DNA of 64,000 bases from Mariniphaga sp041686935 (GTDB lineage Bacteria; Bacteroidota; Bacteroidia; Bacteroidales; Prolixibacteraceae), in contig JAWLCW010000027.1 in NCBI GenBank assembly GCA_041686935.1, forward strand, positions 9,318-73,317, read 5' to 3'. Below the pieces are notes generated by a model. It was not told where the DNA came from. It made no database searches and saw only the letters and a program-made list of their open reading frames with translations. Position 1 is the stretch's first letter; every line of letters begins with the position of its first letter. The position numbers and the translations under genes are program-made. Positions 26,003 to 35,900 of the stretch are shown here, piece after piece.

Positions 26003-29000
26003 ATGAACAAATTTTCTATTTCTTTTTTATCGGCAATGCTGTGTTTTGGAATGGCAAATAGCCAAAAAAATGACTGGGAAAATGAACAGGTTTTGGGCAT
26101 CAATAAATTACCAGCAAGGGCAACATCTTATTCATATACAAAAATTGAGAATGCTGCAACAACTAATCGGGATTTGGCACGTATTAAGTCACTTAATGGA
26201 AGTTGGAAATTTCACTTTACACCAGATTTAAAAAACAGGCCGTTGGATTTCTTTAATAGTGAGATGGACTATGATGTTTGGGATGACATTATAATTCCAT
26301 CTTGCTGGGAAATGCAAGGATACGGAATCCCAATTTATACAAACATAAGGTATCCCTTTCCTGTAAATCCACCCTTTATTGAAAGAAAAAATGCAGTTGG
26401 ATCATTCCTGAAAAAATTTACTGTACCGGAAGACTGGATTGGGGATCAGGTCATTTTGCATTTTGGAGGTATCAAATCTGCAGCTTATATCTGGTTAAAT
26501 GGTGAAATAGTAGGTTATTCCCAAGATAGCAGTTTGCCAGCAGAATTTGATATTACCTCATTCATTAAGGAAGGTGAAAATCTTCTTGCTGTCCAAGTAA
26601 TTCGCTGGAGTGATGGTAGTTATTTGGAAGATCAGGACCACTGGCGGATGAGCGGTATTCATCGGGAAGTATTACTGATGGCACGCCCTAAAGTACATTT
26701 TCGGGATTTTACAGTAAGAACCCGGTTTGATAAAAACTACAGAGATGCTTTGTTGCAAATCCGTCCTGAATTATCGAATACAAATAAAATAGATTTGGGT
26801 GATTGGAATGTGGAAGTCCGACTTTTTGATGCACAGGGGAACAATGTACTTCAAAAACCACTTCAGATTCCGGCAAATGATATTTATCTGGAAACATACC
26901 CCCAACGTGATAATGTTTATTTTGGGATATTGGAGACACATATAGACAACCCACGTCAGTGGTCAGCTGAAAACCCTTACCTATATACCGTTGTAGTAGT
27001 GCTTAAAAATAACCAAAATGAGGTAGTAGAAGCTGTTTCGTGCAAAGTAGGTTTTAGGGAGGTACTACTCAAAAACGGGCAGTTGCTTATAAACGGACAG
27101 GAAGTTAAACTAAAAGGAGTGAATAGGCATGACCACAGTCAGTCAGGTGGGAAAACTGTAACCCGCAAAGAAATGCTGAATGATATACTGCTAATGAAAA
27201 AGTTTAATATAAACACTGTACGCACATCCCATTATCCCAACGATCCATATTTTTATGAGCTTTGCGATGAATTTGGACTTTATGTGATGGATGAAGCCAA
27301 CCTTGAAACCCACGATGTGGGAGGATGGCTGTCCAACCGTAGCGATTGGTCTTATGCTTTTCTCGACCGCGTAATCAGAATGGTAAAACGCGATAAAAAC
27401 CACCCCTCAATTATCTCCTGGTCATTGGGGAATGAATCAGGTTGTGGACCTAACCACGCTGCTGCAGCAGCGTGGGCGAAAGATTATGATCCCACTCGGT
27501 TTATCCACTATGAAGGTGCACAAGGCAATCACGAACATTCTGCATATATAAAACCCGGCTCTGATAAACAACCAGCATTCATGGCAAATCCGACCGATCC
27601 TTATTATGTTGATGTACTCAGCAGGATGTACCCCACCCCTGCACAATTGGATGACCTCGCAAATAGTCCTTACATCAAAAGGCCTATTTTGGTTTGTGAA
27701 TATGCCCATGCTATGGGTAATTCTCTTGGAAATCTGAAAGAATACTGGGAAATTATCAGGAAATATCCCAATCTTATAGGGGCTTATATCTGGGACTGGA
27801 TGGACCAGGGATTGTTGCAGACTGACCAGAATGGCCGGAAATTCTGGGCTTATGGGGGTGATTTTGGAGATACTCCCAATGATGGCAATTTCTGTATAAA
27901 TGGTGTTGTGTCTCCCGATCAAACACCCCAACCAGCCTTGTGGGAAGTAAAAAAAATTTTTCAGGATATATCAACAACCCTAAGAGATAACGAAAATTTT
28001 AGAATTAACATACTTAACCGTCATTCACACATTGACCTGTCTCATGTGGAACTAGTCTGGAATTTATTAGCCGACGGGGTAATAATTCAGTCGGGCACAA
28101 AAGAATTGCCCTCATGCCTGCCAAGAAGAAGTGTCGAAGTCAAACTGGATGTTAAACCTTTCAGGACTGCTGACGAATTGGAGTATATCCTGGAAACCAG
28201 TTATCGGTTAAGGAACGATAATTCCTGGGCACCGAAAGGATTTGAAATTGCATGGGACCAGTTTGAATTGAAGAGACCGGGTATACTTTTAACTATGCAG
28301 CCGGAAGGTAAAATTGAAGTGGAAAGTCCAGACGGATTTGTTAAAATTACAGGAAAAAGTTTTTCATTCCTGTTCGACAAATCTGCCGGTGCTTTGGTTT
28401 CATATGTTAAGAATGGAACAGAAATTTTTCGGGAACCTCTTCGTCCTAATTTATGGCGTGTCCCTACAGACAATGATCTGGCCGGGGGAAATAATCTTTT
28501 TAAATCAATGACAGTCTGGCGGGAGGCAGTTCAAAATATGAAACTGTTAAACTGCGACGTCATAGAAAATGAAGGGATGACAACAATCAGTGCGAACTAC
28601 AAGCTTCCAGTTGAAAGCAGTTTTCTATACCTGGTTTACCGGATTTCCGGAAACGGCACAATTCAGATTGAACTGAAAGTTACCAAAGGAGAAAACACAC
28701 CTCCCCTTCCACGACTGGGAATGCAATGTGGAATTTCAGACAAATTTTCCGATGTGGAATTTTATGGAAAAGGCCCCCACGAATCATACTGGGACCGCAA
28801 GGAAAGTGCCCGTTTGGGATTGTTTTCAATGAATACATCTGAATTACCTTACCTGTATGTACGCCCTCAGGAAAATGGCAACCGCAGTGATGTAAGATGG
28901 CTTAAACTTTCAGGGGGAAAGGAAAAAATAAGTGTTAAAGGTTTCCCGGCAATTGATTTTTCAATGTGGCCTTGGTCCATGGAAAATTTGGAGCTGGCAA

Positions 29001-29170
29001 CCCAAATCAACAAACTTGAAGAAAGAAACATTCTGATAATGAATATTGACTATAGACAAATGGGACTCGGCGGAGATGATTCCTGGTCGTCACATGCAGC
29101 AGCCCATCCTCAGTTCAGGCTATCTGACAATGAGTATTCCTATTCATTCGTAATAAATTTTGGAAATTAA
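26003..29170 (+). CDS. GH2 beta-galactosidase (LacZ-type, exported)
   Basis: A 1055-residue protein with a signal peptide (MNKFSISFLSAMLCFGMANSQ) and the full five-domain LacZ layout: sugar-binding jelly roll (IPSCWEMQGYGIPIYTN, FGGIKSAAYIWLNGEIVGYSQD), Ig-like domain, barrel, second Ig domain and Bgal_small_N (GKSFSFLFDKSAGALVSY to the C-terminus). The acid/base is Glu478 in SLGNESGCGPNH and the nucleophile Glu566 in LVCEYAHAMGNS. Export shows that it acts on oligosaccharides in the periplasm or outside rather than on cytoplasmic lactose. It follows the GH42-like gene after 31 bp. Confidence 0.93.
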   Translation: MNKFSISFLSAMLCFGMANSQKNDWENEQVLGINKLPARATSYSYTKIENAATTNRDLARIKSLNGSWKFHFTPDLKNRPLDFFNSEMDYDVWDDIIIPSCWEMQGYGIPIYTNIRYPFPVNPPFIERKNAVGSFLKKFTVPEDWIGDQVILHFGGIKSAAYIWLNGEIVGYSQDSSLPAEFDITSFIKEGENLLAVQVIRWSDGSYLEDQDHWRMSGIHREVLLMARPKVHFRDFTVRTRFDKNYRDALLQIRPELSNTNKIDLGDWNVEVRLFDAQGNNVLQKPLQIPANDIYLETYPQRDNVYFGILETHIDNPRQWSAENPYLYTVVVVLKNNQNEVVEAVSCKVGFREVLLKNGQLLINGQEVKLKGVNRHDHSQSGGKTVTRKEMLNDILLMKKFNINTVRTSHYPNDPYFYELCDEFGLYVMDEANLETHDVGGWLSNRSDWSYAFLDRVIRMVKRDKNHPSIISWSLGNESGCGPNHAAAAAWAKDYDPTRFIHYEGAQGNHEHSAYIKPGSDKQPAFMANPTDPYYVDVLSRMYPTPAQLDDLANSPYIKRPILVCEYAHAMGNSLGNLKEYWEIIRKYPNLIGAYIWDWMDQGLLQTDQNGRKFWAYGGDFGDTPNDGNFCINGVVSPDQTPQPALWEVKKIFQDISTTLRDNENFRINILNRHSHIDLSHVELVWNLLADGVIIQSGTKELPSCLPRRSVEVKLDVKPFRTADELEYILETSYRLRNDNSWAPKGFEIAWDQFELKRPGILLTMQPEGKIEVESPDGFVKITGKSFSFLFDKSAGALVSYVKNGTEIFREPLRPNLWRVPTDNDLAGGNNLFKSMTVWREAVQNMKLLNCDVIENEGMTTISANYKLPVESSFLYLVYRISGNGTIQIELKVTKGENTPPLPRLGMQCGISDKFSDVEFYGKGPHESYWDRKESARLGLFSMNTSELPYLYVRPQENGNRSDVRWLKLSGGKEKISVKGFPAIDFSMWPWSMENLELATQINKLEERNILIMNIDYRQMGLGGDDSWSSHAAAHPQFRLSDNEYSYSFVINFGN

Positions 29171-29349
29171 TGGATTTTTATATGACAGATTCTATTATTC
29201 TAAACATAAACAGACTGAAAACTTTTATTTATTCTGCTTCTGTTGTTGACATACGCATTAGGGGTAAACTAGAAGAAAACACCTTACGGTTGACTGGGAT
29301 GGGATAAAATTAAAACTGATTAGGTAAGCTTAATAAATAGTATTTTGAT

Positions 29350-30945
29350 ATGAAAAATTCCTTATTACTTAAATTTAAAAACCTCTTCTTTTGCGGTATT
29401 TTTTTGGGGATAATTTTAATTTCGTTTTGGGCATGCCAAAAAGAAAGAAAAGACAGCGCCCTGGTAGAAATTTACCAGCTTTTTGAATTTAGTCTGGAAA
29501 ACTACAATAATTACAGCGACCCTTACCGCGATGTTGAATTACAAATTGAATTGATAGATCCTGATGGGAAAAAATTATTGCATTACGGATTTTATGATGG
29601 TGATAATAATTGGAAAATCCGTTTTAGTCCGGATAAAAAGGGAACTTGGGAATTTCAAGCTTGGTTTTCAGATAAATCAAATATAATTTCTGGTTCTTTC
29701 CATTGCATTGATTCTGAAAAACCAGGAAGAGTAATGAAAAATGAAATCAATCCGTTCTGGCTGGGAAAAGGTGGGGAAGAGAAGACATTGTTTCGCAGCT
29801 TACATGTAGGCGACCGATTTTTTGCCATAAACTGGGATGATCCGTCCAATGATTCAGACGGAAATCCACGCACAAAATTTCTTGACTGGTTACAGGATAA
29901 TAAGTACAACATGCTTTCTATTGCCAGCCATTACACAAATCGTGACCAGAGGGGACGTGGCAGAGGTTGGGAAACTCCAATGCTATGGCCATTAAACTAT
30001 GAGGAATACCAGAAATTGGAAACAATTCTTGATGATCTTAAGGAAAGAGACATAACAGTCTTTCCGTTTGCCGGCTTTTTTGGTGTCAGTGGCAGTTGGC
30101 CAAAAGATCATAAAGAACAAAAATTATATATTAAGTACACCCTTGCCAGGATTGGGCATTATCCAAATATTATATTGTCTGTTTCAGGACCAGAACCCTT
30201 AATATTCGGAAACAGGGAGAGTATGGGTGGAAATATGCGTTTTGATGATATTCAGCGACTGGGCTGTCTAATCGACAGCCTTGATATTCACAATCATGTC
30301 CTTACAGTTCACAATGAAACTATGGCAACAAAATACGGAGATCTTTTTATTGATGAATCATGGTACACTTTAAGTACCATGCAGGGTCCCAAAACGCTAA
30401 ATCCTGAACAATTGTATGTTGGTCTTGTTTCAAACCGTAACCGCTATAAGCCTGCATATGCACAGGAGACATTATGGGGCGGAAATATGTATCATCCAAA
30501 ATATACAAGTGAACATCTGAGAAAACATTTGTATACTATTTTATTTTCGGGTTATATACTAAACTTTGGCGACATGAATGGTGACTCTTCTTCAGGATTT
30601 TCAGGATCGATGGACCTGAACGAGTGTTATCAGGAAAGGCATGATATATTGAATAAAGTATGGGATTGGTTTGAAACAATTCCATTTCATCAAATGACAT
30701 CCAGATATGATCTGATATACGGTGGTTTTTGTTTGGCAAACGAAGGAAAGGAATATTATATATACAGAGAAAGCAAAGGGAAAATAACGCTATTTCTTGA
30801 TTATCCTAATACTTTTAAATCGAGATGGATCAATGCGCAAAACCCTGAAGACATAAGGCCCGGTCCAAGAATTAAAAGAAAGTATGATTTTTTTACCCCC
30901 GAAGATGGTGATGATTGGATCCTGCATGTGTTTGTATCCCAATAA
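29350..30945 (+). CDS. Lipoprotein with DUF5060 and apiosidase-like barrel
   Basis: A 531-residue protein with a leader ending in a lipobox (ILISFWACQK, Cys29). Residues about 40-120 form a DUF5060-like beta domain (YQLFEFSLENYNNYSDPYRDVE, WKIRFSPDKKGTWEFQAWF). The barrel that follows lacks the WNE motif; ILSVSGPEPLIF and LFIDESWYTL stand in the expected strand positions. The C-terminal beta domain (SRWINAQNPEDIRPG, FFTPEDGDDWILHVF) resembles the end of the GH140-like proteins. It closes the hydrolase cluster, 179 bp after the GH2 gene; that spacer holds no recognisable gene. The enzyme family is not certain. Confidence 0.65.
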   Translation: MKNSLLLKFKNLFFCGIFLGIILISFWACQKERKDSALVEIYQLFEFSLENYNNYSDPYRDVELQIELIDPDGKKLLHYGFYDGDNNWKIRFSPDKKGTWEFQAWFSDKSNIISGSFHCIDSEKPGRVMKNEINPFWLGKGGEEKTLFRSLHVGDRFFAINWDDPSNDSDGNPRTKFLDWLQDNKYNMLSIASHYTNRDQRGRGRGWETPMLWPLNYEEYQKLETILDDLKERDITVFPFAGFFGVSGSWPKDHKEQKLYIKYTLARIGHYPNIILSVSGPEPLIFGNRESMGGNMRFDDIQRLGCLIDSLDIHNHVLTVHNETMATKYGDLFIDESWYTLSTMQGPKTLNPEQLYVGLVSNRNRYKPAYAQETLWGGNMYHPKYTSEHLRKHLYTILFSGYILNFGDMNGDSSSGFSGSMDLNECYQERHDILNKVWDWFETIPFHQMTSRYDLIYGGFCLANEGKEYYIYRESKGKITLFLDYPNTFKSRWINAQNPEDIRPGPRIKRKYDFFTPEDGDDWILHVFVSQ

Positions 30946-31009
30946 ATATTTGACCAATTGCTGAATAATCCAAACGATTCTAACTCCTTTGTTAATGTTT
31001 CTATGCAAC

Positions 31010-31108
31010 AACTGGGGCAGCGGCGACAGTCATCTTTGGCTAAAAAAGTATTTTCCCGGTCGGATGAATAGTCAGTTGCGTGAGTTGAAGCATCAAAATT
31101 ATAGTTAA
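31010..31108 (+). pseudogene. Orphan 3' end of the 149-aa hypothetical gene (copy 2)
   Basis: This in-frame stretch encodes NWGSGDSHLWLKKYFP followed by GRMNSQLRELKHQNYS and a TAA. It aligns without gaps to the last 31 residues of the protein at 346-795. Only the C-terminus is present. The bases just upstream (30980-30994, TAACTCCTTTGTT) also match those upstream of copy 3 (47282-47294, TGACCCCTTTGTT), so copies 2 and 3 share a slightly longer repeat. It lies between the hydrolase cluster and the sigma-factor promoter. Confidence 0.7.
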
Positions 31109-31132
31109 TAGAGGTCGTGAAAAAAATAACTT

Positions 31133-31162
31133 TTTGCTGTTACAATTTAAATCTTAATTTTG
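31133..31162 (+). promoter_or_regulatory. Bacteroidota-type promoter for the ECF sigma gene
   Basis: TTTG at 31133-31136 and TAATTTTG at 31155-31162 match the -33 TTTG and -7 TAnnTTTG elements, with an 18-bp spacer against the usual 19-21. The predicted transcript start falls about 10 bp before the ATG at 31180, which supports that start over the upstream GTG at 31117. Confidence 0.55.
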
Positions 31163-31179
31163 AGCATTTACTTTTTGCG

Positions 31180-31761
31180 ATGTCTAAACTGATAATAGAA
31201 AAGGAACTAGTTGAAAAACTCCGAAACGGAAATGAAATGGCCTTTGAAGTTATCTTTCATCGCACTAAGGGAAAGTTAAAAGGTTTTCTATTGAAAGTTT
31301 TGCCTGTTGGTGAAGATGAGGAAAGCATCATTCAGGAAATTTATCTCAAAATTTGGTCATCCAGAAAATCTATAAAAGCAAACCGGAGTTTTGAAACCTA
31401 TCTTTTTGCCATTGCCAGGAATTTTGTTGTGGATATTATGCGAAAACGTTATCACAAACAAAAATACCTGGAAGAATTGTGCAGTCAATTAAACGATGAA
31501 GTGAGTGATTGTCTGGATGGTCAAAAAATATTACAGTATTCTGAGCTAGAAAAAAAAATTCATGAATTAATTGAAAGGTTACCTGAACAAAGACAAATTA
31601 TTTTCAAATTAAACAGAATTGAAGGACTGACCTATAAAGAAATTGCCAAAAAACTTGATATATCTGAAAACACAGTTGATACGCAAATGCGTGGCGCCCT
31701 TACATTTTTACGCAAAGAAATGAAGCAGTTTTTAAGCATTTTGATTTTGGCGTATTTATGA
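31180..31761 (+). CDS. ECF-type RNA polymerase sigma factor
   Basis: A 193-residue sigma-70 family factor of the ECF class. Region 2 is GNEMAFEVIFHRTKGKLKGFLLKVL and SIIQEIYLKIWSSRKSIKANRSFETYLFAIARNFVVDIMRKR. Region 4 is LIERLPEQRQIIFKLNRIEGLTYKEIAKKLDISENTVDTQMRGAL (both given in part-form). An in-frame GTG at 31117 would add 21 residues, but the promoter elements lie inside that extension, so the ATG at 31180 is preferred. With the FecR-type anti-sigma factor and the STN-bearing SusC it forms the usual trans-envelope signalling system that turns on the SusC/SusD operon when its glycan is sensed. Confidence 0.9.
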   Translation: MSKLIIEKELVEKLRNGNEMAFEVIFHRTKGKLKGFLLKVLPVGEDEESIIQEIYLKIWSSRKSIKANRSFETYLFAIARNFVVDIMRKRYHKQKYLEELCSQLNDEVSDCLDGQKILQYSELEKKIHELIERLPEQRQIIFKLNRIEGLTYKEIAKKLDISENTVDTQMRGALTFLRKEMKQFLSILILAYL

Positions 31762-31933
31762 GATACTTTGAGGCAGTTGGTTTATAAGTATTTTTTCTAT
31801 GTTGTTATTTATCTGATAATATTGTGTTTATATTGCTGGGTTCAAAAAAAGGATAAAATTTCAACTTCACCAATCACGGAAAAATCGGGTTCAAACGTAT
31901 TCAATACTGTAAACAAAATTATAAAAGAATTGA

Positions 31934-32920
31934 ATGAATCAAGAACCCTATTATATAATTAACAAATTTATTTCAGGAGAAAGGCTGACGGAGGAAGAGT
32001 TTTCATTTCTCAATAATTTGTTGAATAATCTGCATCGCCAGAAAGAACTAACCAAAATGTTGGAAATGAAATGGATCCAGAGCGAGCCATTAGAAGTTAA
32101 ATTACAATTCGAACAAATTAAGGATAAAATTAGAGTCTCATCTTTTAAGGTGAAGATGAACCGATTGTTCATAGTTTTAGGAAAGGCAGCAGCAGTTTTA
32201 TTAATCCCATTACTTGCTTCTGTTCTTTACTATTTTACCAACCAATCTATTTCGCATGAGATGCTTACACTCTATACTGAAAAAGGTGAAATATCAAACG
32301 TAATACTTCCTGATGGTTCTAAAGTTTGGCTCAATGTGGATTCTAAACTGAGTTATCCGGTTAGTTATGGCATTAAATCCCGAAAGCTTGAGTTAAAAGG
32401 AGAGGCATATTTCGAAGTGGCTAAAAATGAGAAAATCCCGCTTGAGGTTTCCTCAGGTAATTTAATTACAAAAGCATTAGGTACTCAATTTGTTATTTCT
32501 GCCTATCCTGAATCTTCATCAATTAAATCTTCTTTAATTGAAGGGTCAGTTGAAGTAAATTTCGGAAACAATTCAAGAATAATTGAACCAGGTCAGCAGG
32601 TGTTACTGGATAAAAATAGTGAAAGATTTGTGATAAATACTTTCAATGAAGATTATGAATTAGGCTGGAAAAATGATCAACTGGTCTTTCAGTTAACTCC
32701 ATTTGACGATGTAATTACCAAACTTGAAAAATGGTACAATATTAATATAGAATTCAATCCGGCTCTGTTTAAATTTGAAACACTTACGGTGCGGTTTGAA
32801 AAACATGAAACCCTGGAACAAGTGTTGAGGGTATTTTCAAAAGCAAACGGATTCAACTATCTTGTTGAAGGGAAAAATATTAAAATTGAAAAAAACAAAA
32901 AAGGAGAAAATTTGAATTAA
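31934..32920 (+). CDS. FecR-family anti-sigma factor
   Basis: A 328-residue single-pass membrane protein. The N-terminal cytoplasmic part (about 1-80) binds the sigma factor. One membrane helix follows (LGKAAAVLLIPLLASVLYYF). The periplasmic FecR domain has EKGEISNVILPDGSKVWLNVDS and KLELKGEAYFEVAKNE, and the C-terminal DUF4974-type domain has LVFQLTPFDDVITKLEKWYNI. It should hold the sigma factor inactive until the STN domain of the downstream SusC signals substrate. The gene starts 172 bp after the sigma gene and is followed by a hairpin before susC. Confidence 0.92.
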   Translation: MNQEPYYIINKFISGERLTEEEFSFLNNLLNNLHRQKELTKMLEMKWIQSEPLEVKLQFEQIKDKIRVSSFKVKMNRLFIVLGKAAAVLLIPLLASVLYYFTNQSISHEMLTLYTEKGEISNVILPDGSKVWLNVDSKLSYPVSYGIKSRKLELKGEAYFEVAKNEKIPLEVSSGNLITKALGTQFVISAYPESSSIKSSLIEGSVEVNFGNNSRIIEPGQQVLLDKNSERFVINTFNEDYELGWKNDQLVFQLTPFDDVITKLEKWYNINIEFNPALFKFETLTVRFEKHETLEQVLRVFSKANGFNYLVEGKNIKIEKNKKGENLN

Positions 32921-32924
32921 AAAA

Positions 32925-32955
32925 CGGGCAAAGCCGTTAGCGGCGGCAATGCCCG
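32925..32955 (+). promoter_or_regulatory. Nested hairpin between anti-sigma and SusC genes
   Basis: CGGGCA (32925-32930) pairs with TGCCCG (32950-32955), and inside it GCCG (32933-32936) pairs with CGGC (32941-32944). It is GC-rich in an AT-rich spacer and ends 41 bp before the SusC start, without a T-run. It could be an attenuator, a processing or stability element that sets SusC above FecR levels, or a weak terminator. Confidence 0.45.
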
Positions 32956-32996
32956 AAAAATGTAATATTTTTTATTAATTAAAACTTGTCAAATTT

Positions 32997-35900
32997 ATGA
33001 AAAAAAGAAAAACTTTCCTAACAGGGGAAGAATTTCTCCTGTTTCGAAAAATTTTAAGGATTATGAAACTAACAACGTTTCTTGTATTTGCGACAACCCT
33101 AATGGTTTCTGCGAGCGTTTACTCGCAAAATACCAGGTTAAACCTAAAGTTTGAGAGTATTCCGTTTGGGGAATTGTTTCAAGAGATTGAAAAACAAACT
33201 GAATTCCGGTTTGCATTTTCCAATTCAAAGCTTGATTCCAAACAAAAAATCAAAATTGATTCTACGGATGAAACTTTGGAAAATATTTTGGACAAAGTGC
33301 TTCCTGAAGGAATAACTTACGATATCATCGATCGATACGTGGTTATTCTTAACGCCTGGGAAAAAAAATTTATTGTTGAGCGACAGCAACAACAGCAGCA
33401 GCAACCCGCTGTTTCCGGAAAAATAACTGACCAATCCGGTCAGCCGTTGCCCGGTGTTACGGTGGTGGTAAAAGGATCCACACAGGGAACGGTGACCAAT
33501 GCCGATGGGAACTACTCTCTTACCAACATTCCTGAAAATGCTATGCTGGTGTTTTCGTTTGTAGGGATGCGGACACAGGAAATTGCGGTAGGCAGTCAAA
33601 GTATTATCAACATCACGCTAAGTGAAGACGTCCGCGCTCTTGAAGAAGTAGTAGTAGTCGGCTATGGTACGATGCGGAAAAGTGATTTGACCGGTTCAAT
33701 CGGTTCAGTCAATTCGGAGCAATTGGAAAAACATGGCGGAAAGGTAAATGTTCTCCAAGCCCTGCAAGGTATGCTACCTGGTTTGAATATCCAACATGCA
33801 GCAAGTAGCGCTTCGAATGATTCATACAATATTATTATTAGGGGACAAAATTCGATCAAAGCAAGTAATACTCCTCTGATTATTTTGGATGGAGTGCCTT
33901 GGGACGGAGGTCTGAATGAAATACATCAAGGCGACATTCAATCCATTGAAGTGCTGAAAGATGCGTCTTCTGCAGCCATTTACGGAGCGAGAGGCGCCAA
34001 CGGTGTTATTCTGATCACCACTAAAAAAGGGAAGGAAGGCAAGCCTTCCATCAGATATGAAGGCAATTACGGCTTTCAACAAATTGACAATCTTCCTCCT
34101 GTTCTGTCGGGAGAAGAATGGTGGGATGTACACACTGAAAGATTAGGCGATGTGTATATAAATAATTGGCCCACGATTAGAGCCAATCATGAAGCTAGAA
34201 AAGAAGTTGACTGGTTGGATCTTGTAACAAGAACTGGTCAGGAACAAAAACACAATCTGAGTTTAAGAGGTGGCAATCAAAATGTTTTGTATTATGTGTC
34301 GGGAACTTACTCGGGTGTAAAAGGAATTGCTTTGGGAGATGATTTTAAGGAGGCTGTAGTTAGAACAAATTTGACGGTTAATATTACCGATTGGTTATCT
34401 GTCGGAACTAATTCCCAATACACTTATATTGATAGATCAGGGTTGTCCCCAGATATAAATAACGCCTATAGGCAGAATCCATACGTCAATCCATACGCGG
34501 ATGATGGAACTTATGCGCTCAGACCATGGCCCGAAGAAGTTTTTTTTGATAACCCATTGACAAATTTATATGTATTGGATGAAAATTATGCACAACGTCT
34601 GTTCTCCAACAATTTTTTAGACATTAAATTACCCTTTATCAAAGGATTTTCTTTTAAGTTGAATACTGGGTATACAGCATATAATGCACGAATCAATCGT
34701 TTTCACGGGAATAATACACTTACGGGAATACAAAATGACGGTCGATCCTACTCATCAGATCAATGGAACAAGAATAGCCTAATGGAGAATATTTTTTATT
34801 ATCAAAAAACTATGGGCGATCATTACATTCACTTTACGGGTCTTTACAGTACCCAAAGGACCTCTTCGGAAGGAAGGAATCTTAGTGCCCAACAGTTTCC
34901 ATCGAATGTATTGACATGGTATCAGACCAATGTTGCTGGTAGCCTTACACCCAATACCTCTTATCGTAAGACAAGTTATATTTCTCAAATGGCACGGTTG
35001 GTTTACAGTTTTCAGAGCAATTACCTGTTGACCGCTACGGTGAGAAGAGACGGATATTCCGGGTTTGGCGCAGATAACAAGTTTGGCATTTTCCCTTCCT
35101 TTGCCTTAGGATGGAATATCTCCAATGAACAATTCATGCAACCAATCGACTGGATATCTTATCTTAAATTAAAATTTTCGTATGGACGAAACGGTAATCA
35201 GGCAATCAATCCCTACGAAACAATGGCGAAACTTCAGAGCATGCCTTATCTTGGAGGCGAATTCGCCAACTCGACGTTGGCAGGGTATTACCCATCTTCG
35301 CTGGCAACTCCCAGTTTAACATGGGAAACATCTGAAACTTTTAATGCCGGGGTGGATTTTCAGCTTATAAAATCACGAATATCGGGCAACTTGGATGTTT
35401 ACCGAACAAAATCGTATGATTTATTGATGGATAGGTCTATTTCTTCGATTCATGGTATTACTTCAATTGTCCAGAATATCGGAAGTACACAAAATACAGG
35501 ACTTGAAATATTTATCCGGTCAATCAATGTTCAAAAATCTGATTTCTTCTGGAATACCGAAATGTCTTTTGCACATAACAAGAACAAAATTGTTGACCTG
35601 TATGGCGATAAAACAACAGAAGATCCAAGTAATAAATGGTTTATCGGTAAGCCTATAGATGTGAATTGGGACTATGTATTCGACGGTGTTTGGCAAATAG
35701 GAGAAGATAATGCCGTTCAACCACAGGCTATTCCGGGTGACGTAAAAGTAAAGGATACAAACAAAGACGGTGAAATAACTCCCGATGATCGCGACTTCAT
35801 GGGGCAAATCTCCCCGTTATATCGGATTGGATTAACGAATACTGTGGGTTATAAAAATTTCACATTCAGTTTTTCTCTCTATTCTCCTTTAGGAGCCACG

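Noticed and set aside
27437..27931. A 164-codon minus-strand open frame inside the GH2 gene
   Set aside because: It is antisense to conserved GH2 catalytic motifs and has no recognisable protein features.
31117..31179. GTG start giving a longer sigma factor
   Set aside because: The TTTG/TAnnTTTG promoter elements lie inside this extension and the ATG at 31180 gives the normal ECF start.
31768..31962. A 64-codon open frame with a hydrophobic start between the sigma and anti-sigma genes
   Set aside because: It starts with TTG, has no ribosome-binding site and overlaps the clear FecR start at 31934.
33382..33408. CAG/CAA run in SusC as a possible phase-variable repeat
   Set aside because: It encodes a short poly-Gln linker after the STN domain with mixed codons; a triplet repeat would not shift the frame.
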